Shown: in pieces, positions 25,394 through 33,257 of the stretch
Numbering within the stretch: position 1 is the first letter of the stretch
Layout: each line of letters opens with the position of its first letter
DNA from: Sinorhizobium sp. 8-89
Lineage (GTDB): Bacteria; Pseudomonadota; Alphaproteobacteria; Rhizobiales; Rhizobiaceae
NCBI RefSeq assembly: GCF_030124325.1
Contig: NZ_JASKLR010000025.1
Coordinates: 3,920 to 56,728, forward strand
DNA: 52,809 nucleotides
Reading direction: 5' to 3'
Program-made: the position numbers and the translations under genes
Notes under the pieces: generated by a model
The model's database searches: none
What the model saw: the letters and a program-made list of their open reading frames with translations, nothing else
Told to the model about the DNA's origin: nothing

Positions 25394-26377
25394 TCAGAAC
25401 AGCAATGCCACCAGAGCCGCGGCGGCAAAAGCCAGCGTCATGGCCGAGCATGCCCCGTAGAAGACGGAAACCGCGGCATCGATATCCTCCGGGATCGCGA
25501 CCGATCTTCCGGGCTCGTTGATCATCGGCTCGTCGACCCTCACGCCGCTATAGGTCCGCGGCCCAGCCAGCTGGATGTCGAGTGCACCCGACATCGCCGC
25601 CTCGGGCCATCCGGAATTCGGCGAGCGATGGAGGCCATGGTCGCGCAAGGCAACGGCGATGGCATTGCGCGCCGCCTCGATGCCGCGATAAAGGCGGGCG
25701 CCGGCGGCAACGAGCAGGATCGAAAGCCGCGCGGCAGGCCAGTTGGCAAGATCGTCCAGCCGTGCGGAGGCCCAGCCGAAATGCAGATATTTCGGGCTCT
25801 TGTGGCCGATCATCGAATCCGCCGTGTTCAGCATCTTGTAGGCGAACAGGCCCGGAAGCCCGGCGATTGCGTACCAGAAGGCGGGAGCCACGACGCCGTC
25901 GGAAAAGTTTTCGGCTAGGCTCTCGATCGCCGCCCGGCAGACGCCGGGCTCGTCGAGCGTCTTCGGATCGCGCCCGACAATCATCGACACCGCCGCCCTG
26001 CCGCCTTCGAGGCCTTCGCCACGCAGAGCTTGCGCCACGCGCACCACATGTTCTGCGAGGCTCTTCTGGGCGAGAAAGACCGCAACGAGGAACGCTTCCA
26101 GCAGGAAGCCAATGGCACCCAGCTCGCCGAACAGGCGGTTAAGAACGACGCCGACTACGATGCTCGCCATCAGCAGGAGCAGAATCGTCGCCAAGCCCCG
26201 CATTTTCAGGGCGCCCGCTCCCGCGCTGCCGCGGTTGAGCGCCCGATCGAAAAGCCCGATCGCCTTGCCGAAAAAAACGACCGGATGCGTCACGCGCGAC
26301 CAGAGCCAGTCGGGATCGCCGACGAGACGGTCGATTATCAGCGCAACGATGAGGATGAGGAAAATTTCAGCCGTCAT
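25394..26377 (-). CDS. cobD: Adenosylcobinamide-phosphate synthase
   Basis: Integral membrane protein of the CbiB/CobD family, 327 residues, attaching the aminopropanol arm to adenosylcobyric acid. Family blocks are LIIDRLVGDPDWLWSRVTHP (about residue 12), HPVVFFGKAI, CRAAIESLAENFSDGVVAPA (about 150) and YKMLNTADSMIGHKSPKYLH (about 180). Several hydrophobic helices are evident at residues 1-15, 60-105 and the C-terminus. The start overlaps the cobC stop by one base (TAATG). Nomenclature follows the P. denitrificans aerobic pathway. Confidence 0.96.
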   Translation of the reverse strand: MTAEIFLILIVALIIDRLVGDPDWLWSRVTHPVVFFGKAIGLFDRALNRGSAGAGALKMRGLATILLLLMASIVVGVVLNRLFGELGAIGFLLEAFLVAVFLAQKSLAEHVVRVAQALRGEGLEGGRAAVSMIVGRDPKTLDEPGVCRAAIESLAENFSDGVVAPAFWYAIAGLPGLFAYKMLNTADSMIGHKSPKYLHFGWASARLDDLANWPAARLSILLVAAGARLYRGIEAARNAIAVALRDHGLHRSPNSGWPEAAMSGALDIQLAGPRTYSGVRVDEPMINEPGRSVAIPEDIDAAVSVFYGACSAMTLAFAAAALVALLF

Positions 26378-27378
26378 TACACACCTGTCCGCTGCAAGGC
26401 ATCGGCGAGGCGCCGATCACCGTTTTCGTCCGGGGTGAGTCCTATCCTGAGCCAGTGCGGGTTGTAGTCGAACCTGCGGGTCAGGACGTGCACTTCGCAG
26501 AGCGCGGTATGAAGCTCGTGGGCGCGCTCATTTTCGATTAGGGTGAAAAGCCCCGTACCGCCCGCGATCTTCAGGCCGGCCGTGCGGAGCACCGCGTCGA
26601 GCTCGGCCTTGCGCGCGAGAATGCCTCGCGCAATCGCATCGGTGTCGCCTTCCATGAGTTTCGCGGAAATGGCAAGCGCCGGGCCGGAAACCGCCCAGGG
26701 ACCGAGCCATTCGCCGAACCCCCTAAGCACGGGAGCGCCGGCGATGACGAAGCCGAGCCTCAGGCCCGCAAGCCCGAAGAACTTGCCGAAGGAGCGGAAG
26801 ACGATGAGATTGTCGAATGCGGCGGCATATCGGGCGACGCTCGCATCCGGCTCAAGATCGCCGAAGGCCTCGTCGACCACGAGCAAGCCCCCATGCGCTT
26901 TCATGGCCTCGGCCATCGCAAAAATTTCCTCCGGCGGGAAGATCCGCCCGGTCGGATTGTTGGGATTGACGACCACGGCAAGGCGATGCGCCGCGGTGAG
27001 ATCGTCAGCGCGCTCGACGGAGTCGACCGCAATGCCGGCGACTGCGAGCACGCGGGCATATTCGCCATAAGTCGGCGCGAATACGGCGGCGCGCTTGCTC
27101 GTCTCCACCAGCCGCGGCAGCAACTGGATTGCCGCCTGGGTCCCGGGCACCGGCAGGGGCAGGATATCGCCGGTTCGGTAATAGCGGCTCGCAGCCAGTC
27201 GAGCCCCCTCTTCGACATAGCGGTCCGGCAGGCGATGCCAGATGCGCCGGTCGATCTCCGGCAGAGAAACCGGGCACGGGTTGATGCCGGTCGAAAGATC
27301 GAGCCAGTCACCCGGCGTGCCACCGAAACGCGCGGCGGCCTCGGTGATCCCGCCGCCATGAAGGATGGGAGCGGTCAT
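26377..27378 (-). CDS. cobC: Threonine-phosphate decarboxylase-like PLP enzyme
   Basis: Fold-type I PLP enzyme of 333 residues required for cobinamide formation, related to CobD of Salmonella, which makes aminopropanol phosphate from threonine phosphate. Landmarks are WLDLSTGINPCPVS (about residue 25), the VVVNPNNPTGRIFPP strand-loop (about 135), LLVVDEAFGDLEPD (PLP-contacting Asp) and the Schiff-base lysine in FRSFGKFFGLAGLRLG (about 197). The start overlaps cobB by 4 bases (ATGA), so translation is coupled. Confidence 0.95.
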   Translation of the reverse strand: MTAPILHGGGITEAAARFGGTPGDWLDLSTGINPCPVSLPEIDRRIWHRLPDRYVEEGARLAASRYYRTGDILPLPVPGTQAAIQLLPRLVETSKRAAVFAPTYGEYARVLAVAGIAVDSVERADDLTAAHRLAVVVNPNNPTGRIFPPEEIFAMAEAMKAHGGLLVVDEAFGDLEPDASVARYAAAFDNLIVFRSFGKFFGLAGLRLGFVIAGAPVLRGFGEWLGPWAVSGPALAISAKLMEGDTDAIARGILARKAELDAVLRTAGLKIAGGTGLFTLIENERAHELHTALCEVHVLTRRFDYNPHWLRIGLTPDENGDRRLADALQRTGV

Positions 27379-28679
27379 CGCCTGTCCGAGAGATCGATGA
27401 GATGCATGAAGGAGCCGGCGACATTGCCGCGCCGGAGGCCAGCATGGCCGAGATCGACACCCGCGGCGTCACGGACCGCGAAGAGCGGTTCTGCCGCCCC
27501 TTCGGAGACAATCGTCGCGTAATGGAATTCGTGCGCCGTCATCGGTCCATCGAAAAATGCGTTGTCGAGCGGCGCGACGCGCCGGTATCCAAGATGCCGC
27601 TTGCGCTCCGCAAAGCTGGTCACCAGCGGCAAGAGGCCGAGCATCTCGTAACGCCTGCCATCCGCTGCGACAAGCCCCTCGCCGAGAGTCATGTAGCCGC
27701 CGCACTCCCCGAAGATGCGCGCGCCTGCCTCCGCCGCCTCTTGCATGGCCTTGCGGAACTGCGTCGCCCCGGCCAGTATTTCGGCGTGCAGTTCGGGATA
27801 GCCGCCGGGCAGATAGATCGCGCTCACGCCGCTTTCGGGCGCTTCGTCCTGAAGCGGCGAAAAGAACGAAATTTCCGCACCCTGCCCGCGCCAGCCGGAA
27901 ACGAGGTGCGCGTAACAGAAGGCGAATGCGACGTCGCGGGCGACGGCGATTCGCTGGCCGAGCGGCTTCAGAGTGGCTATTTCCGATTTGGCCGCCTGCG
28001 GTGGCGAGGGTGTCGCGGCAGCCAGGATCGCGTCGAGATCGCAATTCGCCTCGACAAGGTCCGCGGCGTGGTCGATGAACGGTTCAAGGCTCCCGTGCTC
28101 GCCCGCCTGCACAAGGCCCAGGTGACGCTCCGGCAGTTTCAGCGTGCCCTCATGTCGAAGCACGCCGAAGATCGACACGCCGGCACGCTCGAGCGCATCG
28201 CGCAGCATCATCTCGTGGCGATCGCTGCCGACCTTGTTGAGGATGACGCCGACGACGCGGATATCGTCTCGGTAGTCCGCGTAACCGCGAACCAGCGCCG
28301 CGACCGAATGGGACAGACGGGCGCAGTCGACGACGAGGATAACGGCCAGGCCAAGGGTCGCGGCAAGATCCGCCGGCGCGCCGCTGCCGTCGGCGGCGCC
28401 ATCGTGAAGCCCCATCATCGCCTCGACGACAAGCGTACGCCCGTCCGCAGCCGCCTGCGCAGCATTGGCGACGAGCAATTCGGGGCGCATCGCCCAGGGA
28501 TCGTAATTGAGGCAGGGTTCACCGCTTGCGGCAGTGTGGAAGGCGGGATCGATATAGTCGGGCCCGGCCTTGCCGGGCGCAATGGCGATGCCGCGCCGCC
28601 TCAGCGCCCGCATCAGCCCGAGCGTCACCGTCGTCTTGCCCGAGCCGGAGCTCGGGGCAGCAATCAACAGACCGTTCAT
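27375..28679 (-). CDS. cobB: Hydrogenobyrinic acid a,c-diamide synthase
   Basis: ATP- and glutamine-dependent amidotransferase of 434 residues. The N-terminal dethiobiotin-synthetase-like domain has the P-loop APSSGSGKTTVTLGLMRAL (about residue 9) and GKAGPDYIDPAFH; VEAMMGLHDG is also typical. The C-terminal class I glutaminase domain starts around 240, with the nucleophilic Cys in IFGECGGYMTLGEGL (about 330) and the late His in TAHEFHYATI. The gene overlaps cobA and cobC by 4 bases on either side. Confidence 0.96.
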   Translation of the reverse strand: MNGLLIAAPSSGSGKTTVTLGLMRALRRRGIAIAPGKAGPDYIDPAFHTAASGEPCLNYDPWAMRPELLVANAAQAAADGRTLVVEAMMGLHDGAADGSGAPADLAATLGLAVILVVDCARLSHSVAALVRGYADYRDDIRVVGVILNKVGSDRHEMMLRDALERAGVSIFGVLRHEGTLKLPERHLGLVQAGEHGSLEPFIDHAADLVEANCDLDAILAAATPSPPQAAKSEIATLKPLGQRIAVARDVAFAFCYAHLVSGWRGQGAEISFFSPLQDEAPESGVSAIYLPGGYPELHAEILAGATQFRKAMQEAAEAGARIFGECGGYMTLGEGLVAADGRRYEMLGLLPLVTSFAERKRHLGYRRVAPLDNAFFDGPMTAHEFHYATIVSEGAAEPLFAVRDAAGVDLGHAGLRRGNVAGSFMHLIDLSDRR

Positions 28680-29518
28680 GCGCGATCCCGAACAACACGG
28701 TTCGCGAAGGGATCGGCCGCGAGCACGCGGCCATCACGTGCCCCAAGCCAGTCGAGGGCCGCGCGCAGGCGAACGACCTCGCCGACGACGACGATTGCCG
28801 GCGGCTCGAGGCCGGACGCCGCGACATCGGCTTCGGCGCGCGACAGCGTGGTCTCCAGCACCACCTGCTCCGGCGTCGCGGCATTGCAGACGAAGGCGAC
28901 CGGCTCCTCCGGCGAGCGGCCGCCGGCAATGAGATTCGCGGCGATCTGGCCGATATGCTTCATCGCCATGTACATGACGATCACCGGAGAGCCCTTGGCG
29001 ATGCCTTCCCAGTTGATCCGATCCGGCACGACGCCCGAGGAGTCGTGCCCGGTCAGGAACGTGACCGCATGATTGACCTCGCGATGCGTCACCGGAATGC
29101 CGGCATAGGCAAGACCGCCGATGCCGGCGGTGATGCCCGGAACGATGCGGAACGGAATGCCGTGCTCGACGAGCGTCAGCGCTTCCTCGCCGCCCCGGCC
29201 GAAAACGAAGGGATCGCCGCCCTTGAGGCGGAGCACGCGGTTTCCGGCGCGCGCCAGTTCGACAAGGCGCAGCGAGATGTCGCGCTGCTTCGGCGAGGGT
29301 TTGCCGCCGCGTTTTCCGGCAAATTCCAGCGTTGCGCCGGACTTTGCGAGCTTCAGGCAGTCGCCGCTCACCAGCGCATCATGGACGATCACGTCCGCCT
29401 GGCGCAGCGCATTGGCGGCGTGCAGCGTCAGAAGGGCAGGGTCACCCGGACCGGCACCGACCAGCCAGACGCTACCGGGTTCAAGTTCGGGCAGGCCGGC
29501 GAAAAGTGCATCCGTCAT
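28676..29518 (-). CDS. cobA: Uroporphyrinogen-III C-methyltransferase (SUMT)
   Basis: Makes precorrin-2 by two SAM-dependent methylations, the entry to the corrin branch. The 280-residue enzyme has the SUMT signature VWLVGAGPGDPALLTLHA (about residue 18), LRLKGGDPFVFGRGGEE (about 95) and the VPGITAGIGGLAYAGIPVTH block (about 122). A single-domain SUMT of this size without siroheme domains is the B12-dedicated type. Its start overlaps the stop of a 46-codon ORF, and its stop overlaps cobB by 4 bases. Confidence 0.97.
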   Translation of the reverse strand: MTDALFAGLPELEPGSVWLVGAGPGDPALLTLHAANALRQADVIVHDALVSGDCLKLAKSGATLEFAGKRGGKPSPKQRDISLRLVELARAGNRVLRLKGGDPFVFGRGGEEALTLVEHGIPFRIVPGITAGIGGLAYAGIPVTHREVNHAVTFLTGHDSSGVVPDRINWEGIAKGSPVIVMYMAMKHIGQIAANLIAGGRSPEEPVAFVCNAATPEQVVLETTLSRAEADVAASGLEPPAIVVVGEVVRLRAALDWLGARDGRVLAADPFANRVVRDRA

Positions 29519-29655
29519 GAAATAATCCTTGAGGTCCGGCGGGACTGCAGACCTGATTCAACCCGCGAGGCAGGTAATTTATTTTCATAGAAACTGACGA
29601 CAGAGCATTGAATCTGCTCATCAAAGGGCACCTGCAGATCACTGGACAACGCCAT
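29515..29655 (-). CDS. 46-residue ORF exactly bridging cobE and cobA
   Basis: An ATG whose first base is the last base of the cobE TGA (TGATG) opens 46 codons that end in a TGA overlapping the cobA ATG (ATGA). It therefore fills the whole space between the two genes with translational coupling at both junctions. The product starts MALSSDLQVPFDEQIQCS, contains VVSFYENKLPAS and ends with an Arg/Ser-rich tail. It has no membrane segment and no family that I recognise. Third positions are less GC-rich than in cob genes, so chance cannot be excluded. A regulatory role, keeping ribosomes moving from cobE into cobA, would need no conserved protein sequence. Confidence 0.5.
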   Translation of the reverse strand: MALSSDLQVPFDEQIQCSVVSFYENKLPASRVESGLQSRRTSRIIS

Positions 29656-30116
29656 CAGGTCGCCCCCGCGCGCTTCGTCCGGATAGCAGTCCTGCCAGCC
29701 TCGTGCGCAGGGCCAGCAATGGCCGCCGTCGCGCGGGCCGAACGGATTTTCGGCACGATCAGCACCGCATCCAGGCCCGCTCCGGCAAGTGCCGCGCCTT
29801 CCGCCACACCGTGGCAGCCGGTATGGGCGAATACGATCTCCGAGGGGTTCTGCAATCGCGCCGCCTCCGCCTCCAGCGCCGCGGCGTCAAAGAAGCGTAC
29901 GGGCGCCGAAAAAAGACGGCCGACAGCATGGATCGCCGCCTCCTCGGCGCGGGCATCGAGCGAGGCGACGAGTTCAATCTCTTCCTTGTCGGCACCGGCT
30001 TCGGCAAGCGCCCGCTCGGCAAGCGCGATCACTTCCTCCGGCGCGGTGTTCCGCTCGCAGCCGAGGCCAAGGACAAGCTTGGTGGTGGTGACGGTTGGTC
30101 CATTGACCGAAGGCAT
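29655..30116 (-). CDS. cobE: Cobalamin biosynthesis protein CobE
   Basis: A 153-residue protein of the CobE/GbiG C-terminal family. ATG 30116 (MPSVNGPTVTTTKLVLGLGC) is chosen because GAGGAG lies about 10 bases upstream and the length fits CobE; an upstream Met at 30164 lacks such a site. Diagnostic blocks are LVLGLGCERNTAPEEVIALA, ELVASLDARAEEAAIHAVGR and NPSEIVFAHTGCHGVAEGAAL. CobE is required for cobalamin synthesis in the aerobic pathway and is related to CbiG of the anaerobic one; its exact step is not settled. It heads the cobE-cobA-cobB-cobC-cobD operon. Confidence 0.92.
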   Translation of the reverse strand: MPSVNGPTVTTTKLVLGLGCERNTAPEEVIALAERALAEAGADKEEIELVASLDARAEEAAIHAVGRLFSAPVRFFDAAALEAEAARLQNPSEIVFAHTGCHGVAEGAALAGAGLDAVLIVPKIRSARATAAIAGPAHEAGRTAIRTKRAGAT

Positions 30117-30513
30117 CTGCTGTGCGGCTCCTCTGCAGCGCCGCGCATCCGCCTCGATACGCAAGCTGCTCCTTGATTTGCCGCACGGTTCCCCAAGTCA
30201 TCGGGGAATACATGCAGCGGTCGGCGTTCCATACGAAGCGCCGGCCTGGGCAGATACCCGCACCGGTCTGGACAGCACCGGATCGGGCCCCCTGCATGGG
30301 TCGGCCGCACCGGACGCTCTTACAGTCCGCTCGAAGCGGACGCCGTCGCATGATTGTCATTTTTACCGGAGCCCATCCGGCCGGTCAAACCGGATTGCGC
30401 CATCCACGTGTCGTAATCGGCGCGGAAGACTCTGGCGACGGACACCATCACCCTTTGCATTTCCCCGCCAGCTCTGACACAAGGCGGAAACAACTCCGCT
30501 TCCCGAGCTTTCC
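30117..30513 (-). other. Upstream region of cobE with a possible 46-codon ORF (30320-30460)
   Basis: Divergent region of about 400 bases between cobE and the TauE/SafE gene. No cobalamin riboswitch blocks are found. On the minus strand an ATG at 30460 opens 46 codons to a TAA at 30320. The first 30 codons have strong G/C third positions and a protein-like composition (MQRVMVSVARVFRADYDTWM, then AQSGLTGRMGS). The remainder is weaker. GGCGGGG lies only 2-3 bases before the ATG, so an internal start is more likely if it is real. Product unrecognised. Confidence 0.35.
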
Positions 30514-31299
30514 GTGCACGATCTCGCCCTTCACATCCTGCTCTTCCTCTTCGCTGCCGCCTTCATAGCCGGGTTCATCGATTCAATCGCAGGCGGCGGG
30601 GGGATGATCACCATTCCCGCCATGCTGATCGCGGGCATTCCGCCGCTCGAAACACTCGGCACCAACAAGCTGCAATCGCTCTTCGGTTCGGGTTCCGCAA
30701 GCCTCGCCTATGCGCGATATGGCCACGTGAGTCTGAAAGAGCAGCTGCCGATGGCCGCAACGGCGGCGCTCGGCTCTGTCCTGGGCGCGCTGCTCGCGAC
30801 GGTCGTTCCTGCCGACGCGCTCAAGGCCGCTCTGCCCTTTCTGCTCATCGCCATCGCCGTCTATTTCGGTTGCAAGCCCAACATCGGTGAGATCGAAAGG
30901 CACCACCGTATCTCGAAACTCACCTTCACCCTCAGCTTCGTACCGCTCATCGGCTTTTATGACGGCGTCTTCGGTCCCGGCACCGGGTCCTTCTTCATGC
31001 TTGGCTTCGTCACACTCGGCGGCTTCGGGATCATCAAAGCAACCGCCCACACGAAGTTCCTGAACTTTGGCTCCAATCTCGGCGCCTTCTTCGTTTTTCT
31101 TGCCTATGGCGTGGTGCTCTGGAAGGTCGGCCTGACGATGGGCGCCGGTCAGTTCCTCGGCGCGCAGGTCGGCTCGCGCTTCGCGATGGCGAAGGGCGCG
31201 AAGATCATCAAGCCGCTGCTCGTCATCACCTCGATCGCGCTGGCAATCCGGCTGCTCGCCGACCCGGCGCATCCGCTACGGATCTGGCTCGGCATGTGA
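30514..31299 (+). CDS. TauE/SafE (DUF81) family sulfite/anion permease
   Basis: Polytopic membrane protein of 261 residues with the duplicated TauE/SafE signature. The first repeat reads AGFIDSIAGGGGMITIPAML (about residue 20) and TNKLQSLFGSGSASLAYARY (about 50); the second reads GFYDGVFGPGTGSFFMLGFV (about 150) and AHTKFLNFGSNLGAFFVFLA (about 178). Start is a GTG at 30514. It diverges from cobE, so export or uptake of a small anion might be co-ordinated with cobalamin synthesis, but the family more often handles sulfite or sulfonate products. No operon partner is certain; the next genes start 120 bases later. Confidence 0.92.
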   Translation: MHDLALHILLFLFAAAFIAGFIDSIAGGGGMITIPAMLIAGIPPLETLGTNKLQSLFGSGSASLAYARYGHVSLKEQLPMAATAALGSVLGALLATVVPADALKAALPFLLIAIAVYFGCKPNIGEIERHHRISKLTFTLSFVPLIGFYDGVFGPGTGSFFMLGFVTLGGFGIIKATAHTKFLNFGSNLGAFFVFLAYGVVLWKVGLTMGAGQFLGAQVGSRFAMAKGAKIIKPLLVITSIALAIRLLADPAHPLRIWLGM

Positions 31300-31419
31300 G
31301 GTCGCCCTCCAGACCCGCCGACCTCCGCTACTACTCGAGCCGTTAACTAATCCGAAAGGCTGAGCTTGCCGCGATTCGCCGGCCGTGGTTCTATTGCCTT
31401 CGAGTGGGGACTCAAAACG

Positions 31420-31686
31420 ATGACCGAGGCTGGGGCGAGCTACTTTGCCGGGGTTTGCGTGATGCCCAGCATTGCTGCGGCTGGCGCCACCCCTGACGTG
31501 CTTTTTCTCCTCCGCATGCGCCGGACCGCAGGGCTTCTCGCCTTTGCGGCACTGATGCTCGCTGGTTCAGCGTACTTCGGCTGGCACCACGCCGTGAACG
31601 CCTATGTCTCGATCATGGCAGTTCTTCTTTTCTCGACTTTTTTCTCTGCACAGGTCTTGAGACAAGCTCCGGGTCATCCGCAATGA
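31420..31686 (+). CDS. Small membrane protein preceding hydroxylase-fold gene
   Basis: An 88-residue product from ATG 31420 (MTEAGASYFAGVCVMPSIAA); a TTG at 31366 would add 18 residues. Two membrane segments are predicted by eye, around residues 38-55 (AGLLAFAALMLAGSAYFGW) and 60-78 (NAYVSIMAVLLFSTFFSAQ). The stop overlaps the next start (ATGA), so it is coupled to the hydroxylase-fold gene. The family is not recognised; DUF2892-like inner-membrane proteins have a similar two-helix layout, but I cannot assert membership. Confidence 0.7.
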   Translation: MTEAGASYFAGVCVMPSIAAAGATPDVLFLLRMRRTAGLLAFAALMLAGSAYFGWHHAVNAYVSIMAVLLFSTFFSAQVLRQAPGHPQ

Positions 31687-32495
31687 TGGAATTGCTAGGC
31701 CTGAAATCGATCCTGATCATCGCGCTGATTTTCATTCCTCTGGAGCGACTGCTTCCGCTTCATCCGGAACAAAAGGTGCTCCGCAGGCACTGGCTCAACG
31801 ATGTGATCTATCTCTTTTTCAACGGAATCCTGATCAAACTCGGTTTGCTCCTTGTCGTTGGCTCGCTGATGATCGCAATACGGGTGATGATTCCGGAAGA
31901 AGGCCTCCCTGCCTATGTGCAAGCGCAACCGATCTGGCTCCAATCAATCGAGGTGATCCTGATCGCGGACTTGGGTTTTTACCTTGCGCACCGAGCTTTC
32001 CACGCCGTTCCCTTGCTGTGGAAGTTCCACGCGATCCACCACAGCATTGAGGAAATGGACTGGCTCGCCGCACATCGCGTCCATCCGGTAGACCAAGTCG
32101 CGACGATGACGGCCTCGCTTTTGCCGATATTTGCCCTTGGATTCTCGGGCTCCGCAGTCGCGATCTATGCCTTCCTCTACCAAGCGCAATCCCTGTTGAT
32201 CCATTCAAACACGCGGATCGGTCTCGGCCCGTTGAAATGGCTGTTCGCCTCGCCGCAGTTCCACCACTGGCACCATGCGAACGAGCGCCAGGCATTTGAC
32301 AAGAATTTCGCGGGGCAATTGTCATTCATCGACGTGTTGGCGGGCACCCTCTACATGCCCTCGCGAATGCCGACTGCCTATGGCACCGATGAGCCGGTAC
32401 CGACACTTTATCACCAGCAGCTCGCCTATCCGATCAAGATGCAAACACACCGAGCATCGACATCTGAGGCGCAAATTCCGGAGAAAGCACGCTGA
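31683..32495 (+). CDS. Fatty acid hydroxylase/sterol desaturase superfamily membrane protein
   Basis: A 270-residue integral membrane di-iron enzyme. The histidine clusters of the superfamily are all visible: HRAFH (about residue 102), KFHAIHHS (about 116), AAHRVHPVD (about 130) and, near the C-terminus, SPQFHHWHHANE (about 195). Helices occupy residues 1-60 and the stretch around 140-170. Such enzymes hydroxylate or desaturate lipids, carotenoids or sphingoid/ornithine lipids; substrate is unknown. It is coupled on both sides, overlapping the small membrane gene by 4 bases and the ICMT-like gene by 1 base, so all three probably act in one lipid-modifying pathway. Confidence 0.9.
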   Translation: MMELLGLKSILIIALIFIPLERLLPLHPEQKVLRRHWLNDVIYLFFNGILIKLGLLLVVGSLMIAIRVMIPEEGLPAYVQAQPIWLQSIEVILIADLGFYLAHRAFHAVPLLWKFHAIHHSIEEMDWLAAHRVHPVDQVATMTASLLPIFALGFSGSAVAIYAFLYQAQSLLIHSNTRIGLGPLKWLFASPQFHHWHHANERQAFDKNFAGQLSFIDVLAGTLYMPSRMPTAYGTDEPVPTLYHQQLAYPIKMQTHRASTSEAQIPEKAR

Positions 32496-33172
32496 TGAGC
32501 GACAGACTCGAAGACCTGATCGGCAAAGGTTTCATCATTGTCGTTTTCTTCTTCTTCGCCGTCCAACAGGGCGCGGCAATCATGGTGATGATCAACCATC
32601 GCGAGACCACCGATTACTGGGGGCTGGCTCTTACCTCGCGCGCCTTGGGCCTGCTGTTCCTTTGCATGGTCGTGTATCTCACGCTGATCCGCCTGCCGCC
32701 GCGACGAAATGCGGAAGGTGCAGAGCCGAGGCTAAGTGCTCTTGCCGGCACATTCATCCTCATGATCATCCCTGTCCTGCCTGCCGCCTCGATCGGACCA
32801 GGTCTGCTTCTCTTTTCCACCGTTCTCGTCACAGCCGGATTCGCGCTGTCCATCTACTGCCTGTTTTGGCTTGGGCGTTCATTCTCGATAATGGCCACCG
32901 CGCGCGAATTGGTCACCGGCGGCCCCTACGCGATCGTTCGGCATCCGCTCTATGCCGCGGAAGCCACCAGTACCGTGGGTTTTCTGATCGCGAACTGGTC
33001 GCTTGCGGCATTCCTGGTGGGCGCAGCCCACTTTGCCTTCCAATTCCGGCGAATGTTCAATGAAGAACGCGTATTGCGGGCCACCTTTTCCGGTTATTCT
33101 GATTACGCCAGCAGGGTGCCGATGCTCATTCCGCGACTGTCGAGACCGATCCCGGGAACGGAACGAGGATGA
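32495..33172 (+). CDS. Isoprenylcysteine carboxyl methyltransferase-like membrane protein
   Basis: A 225-residue polytopic protein with the ICMT/phospholipid-methyltransferase C-terminal motif GGPYAIVRHPLYAAE (about residue 144), preceded by LGRSFSIMATARELV and followed by ERVLRATFSGYSDYASRVP, where conserved E and Y residues help bind SAM. Four or five hydrophobic helices cover residues 15-130. Bacterial homologs methylate diverse lipids or small substrates rather than prenylated proteins. It follows the hydroxylase-fold gene with a one-base TGATG overlap. It ends the operon, convergent with the EamA gene. Confidence 0.88.
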   Translation: MSDRLEDLIGKGFIIVVFFFFAVQQGAAIMVMINHRETTDYWGLALTSRALGLLFLCMVVYLTLIRLPPRRNAEGAEPRLSALAGTFILMIIPVLPAASIGPGLLLFSTVLVTAGFALSIYCLFWLGRSFSIMATARELVTGGPYAIVRHPLYAAEATSTVGFLIANWSLAAFLVGAAHFAFQFRRMFNEERVLRATFSGYSDYASRVPMLIPRLSRPIPGTERG

Positions 33173-33257
33173 CGACGGTCCCAACCGTGGCGAAGATGCC
33201 CGAAATCATACAGTAATCCAAAGTGATACAGCTCGCGTCTGATTTGAACGCGGGGCC

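Noticed and set aside
27402..29072. 556-codon plus-strand frame over cobB and cobA
   Set aside because: Antisense to genes with clear catalytic motifs.
30117..30513. Possible cobalamin riboswitch in front of cobE
   Set aside because: A GGGGAACCGTG stretch superficially resembles one core block, but the CCGCAACTG block and the B12 box AGCCAGGAGACC are absent.
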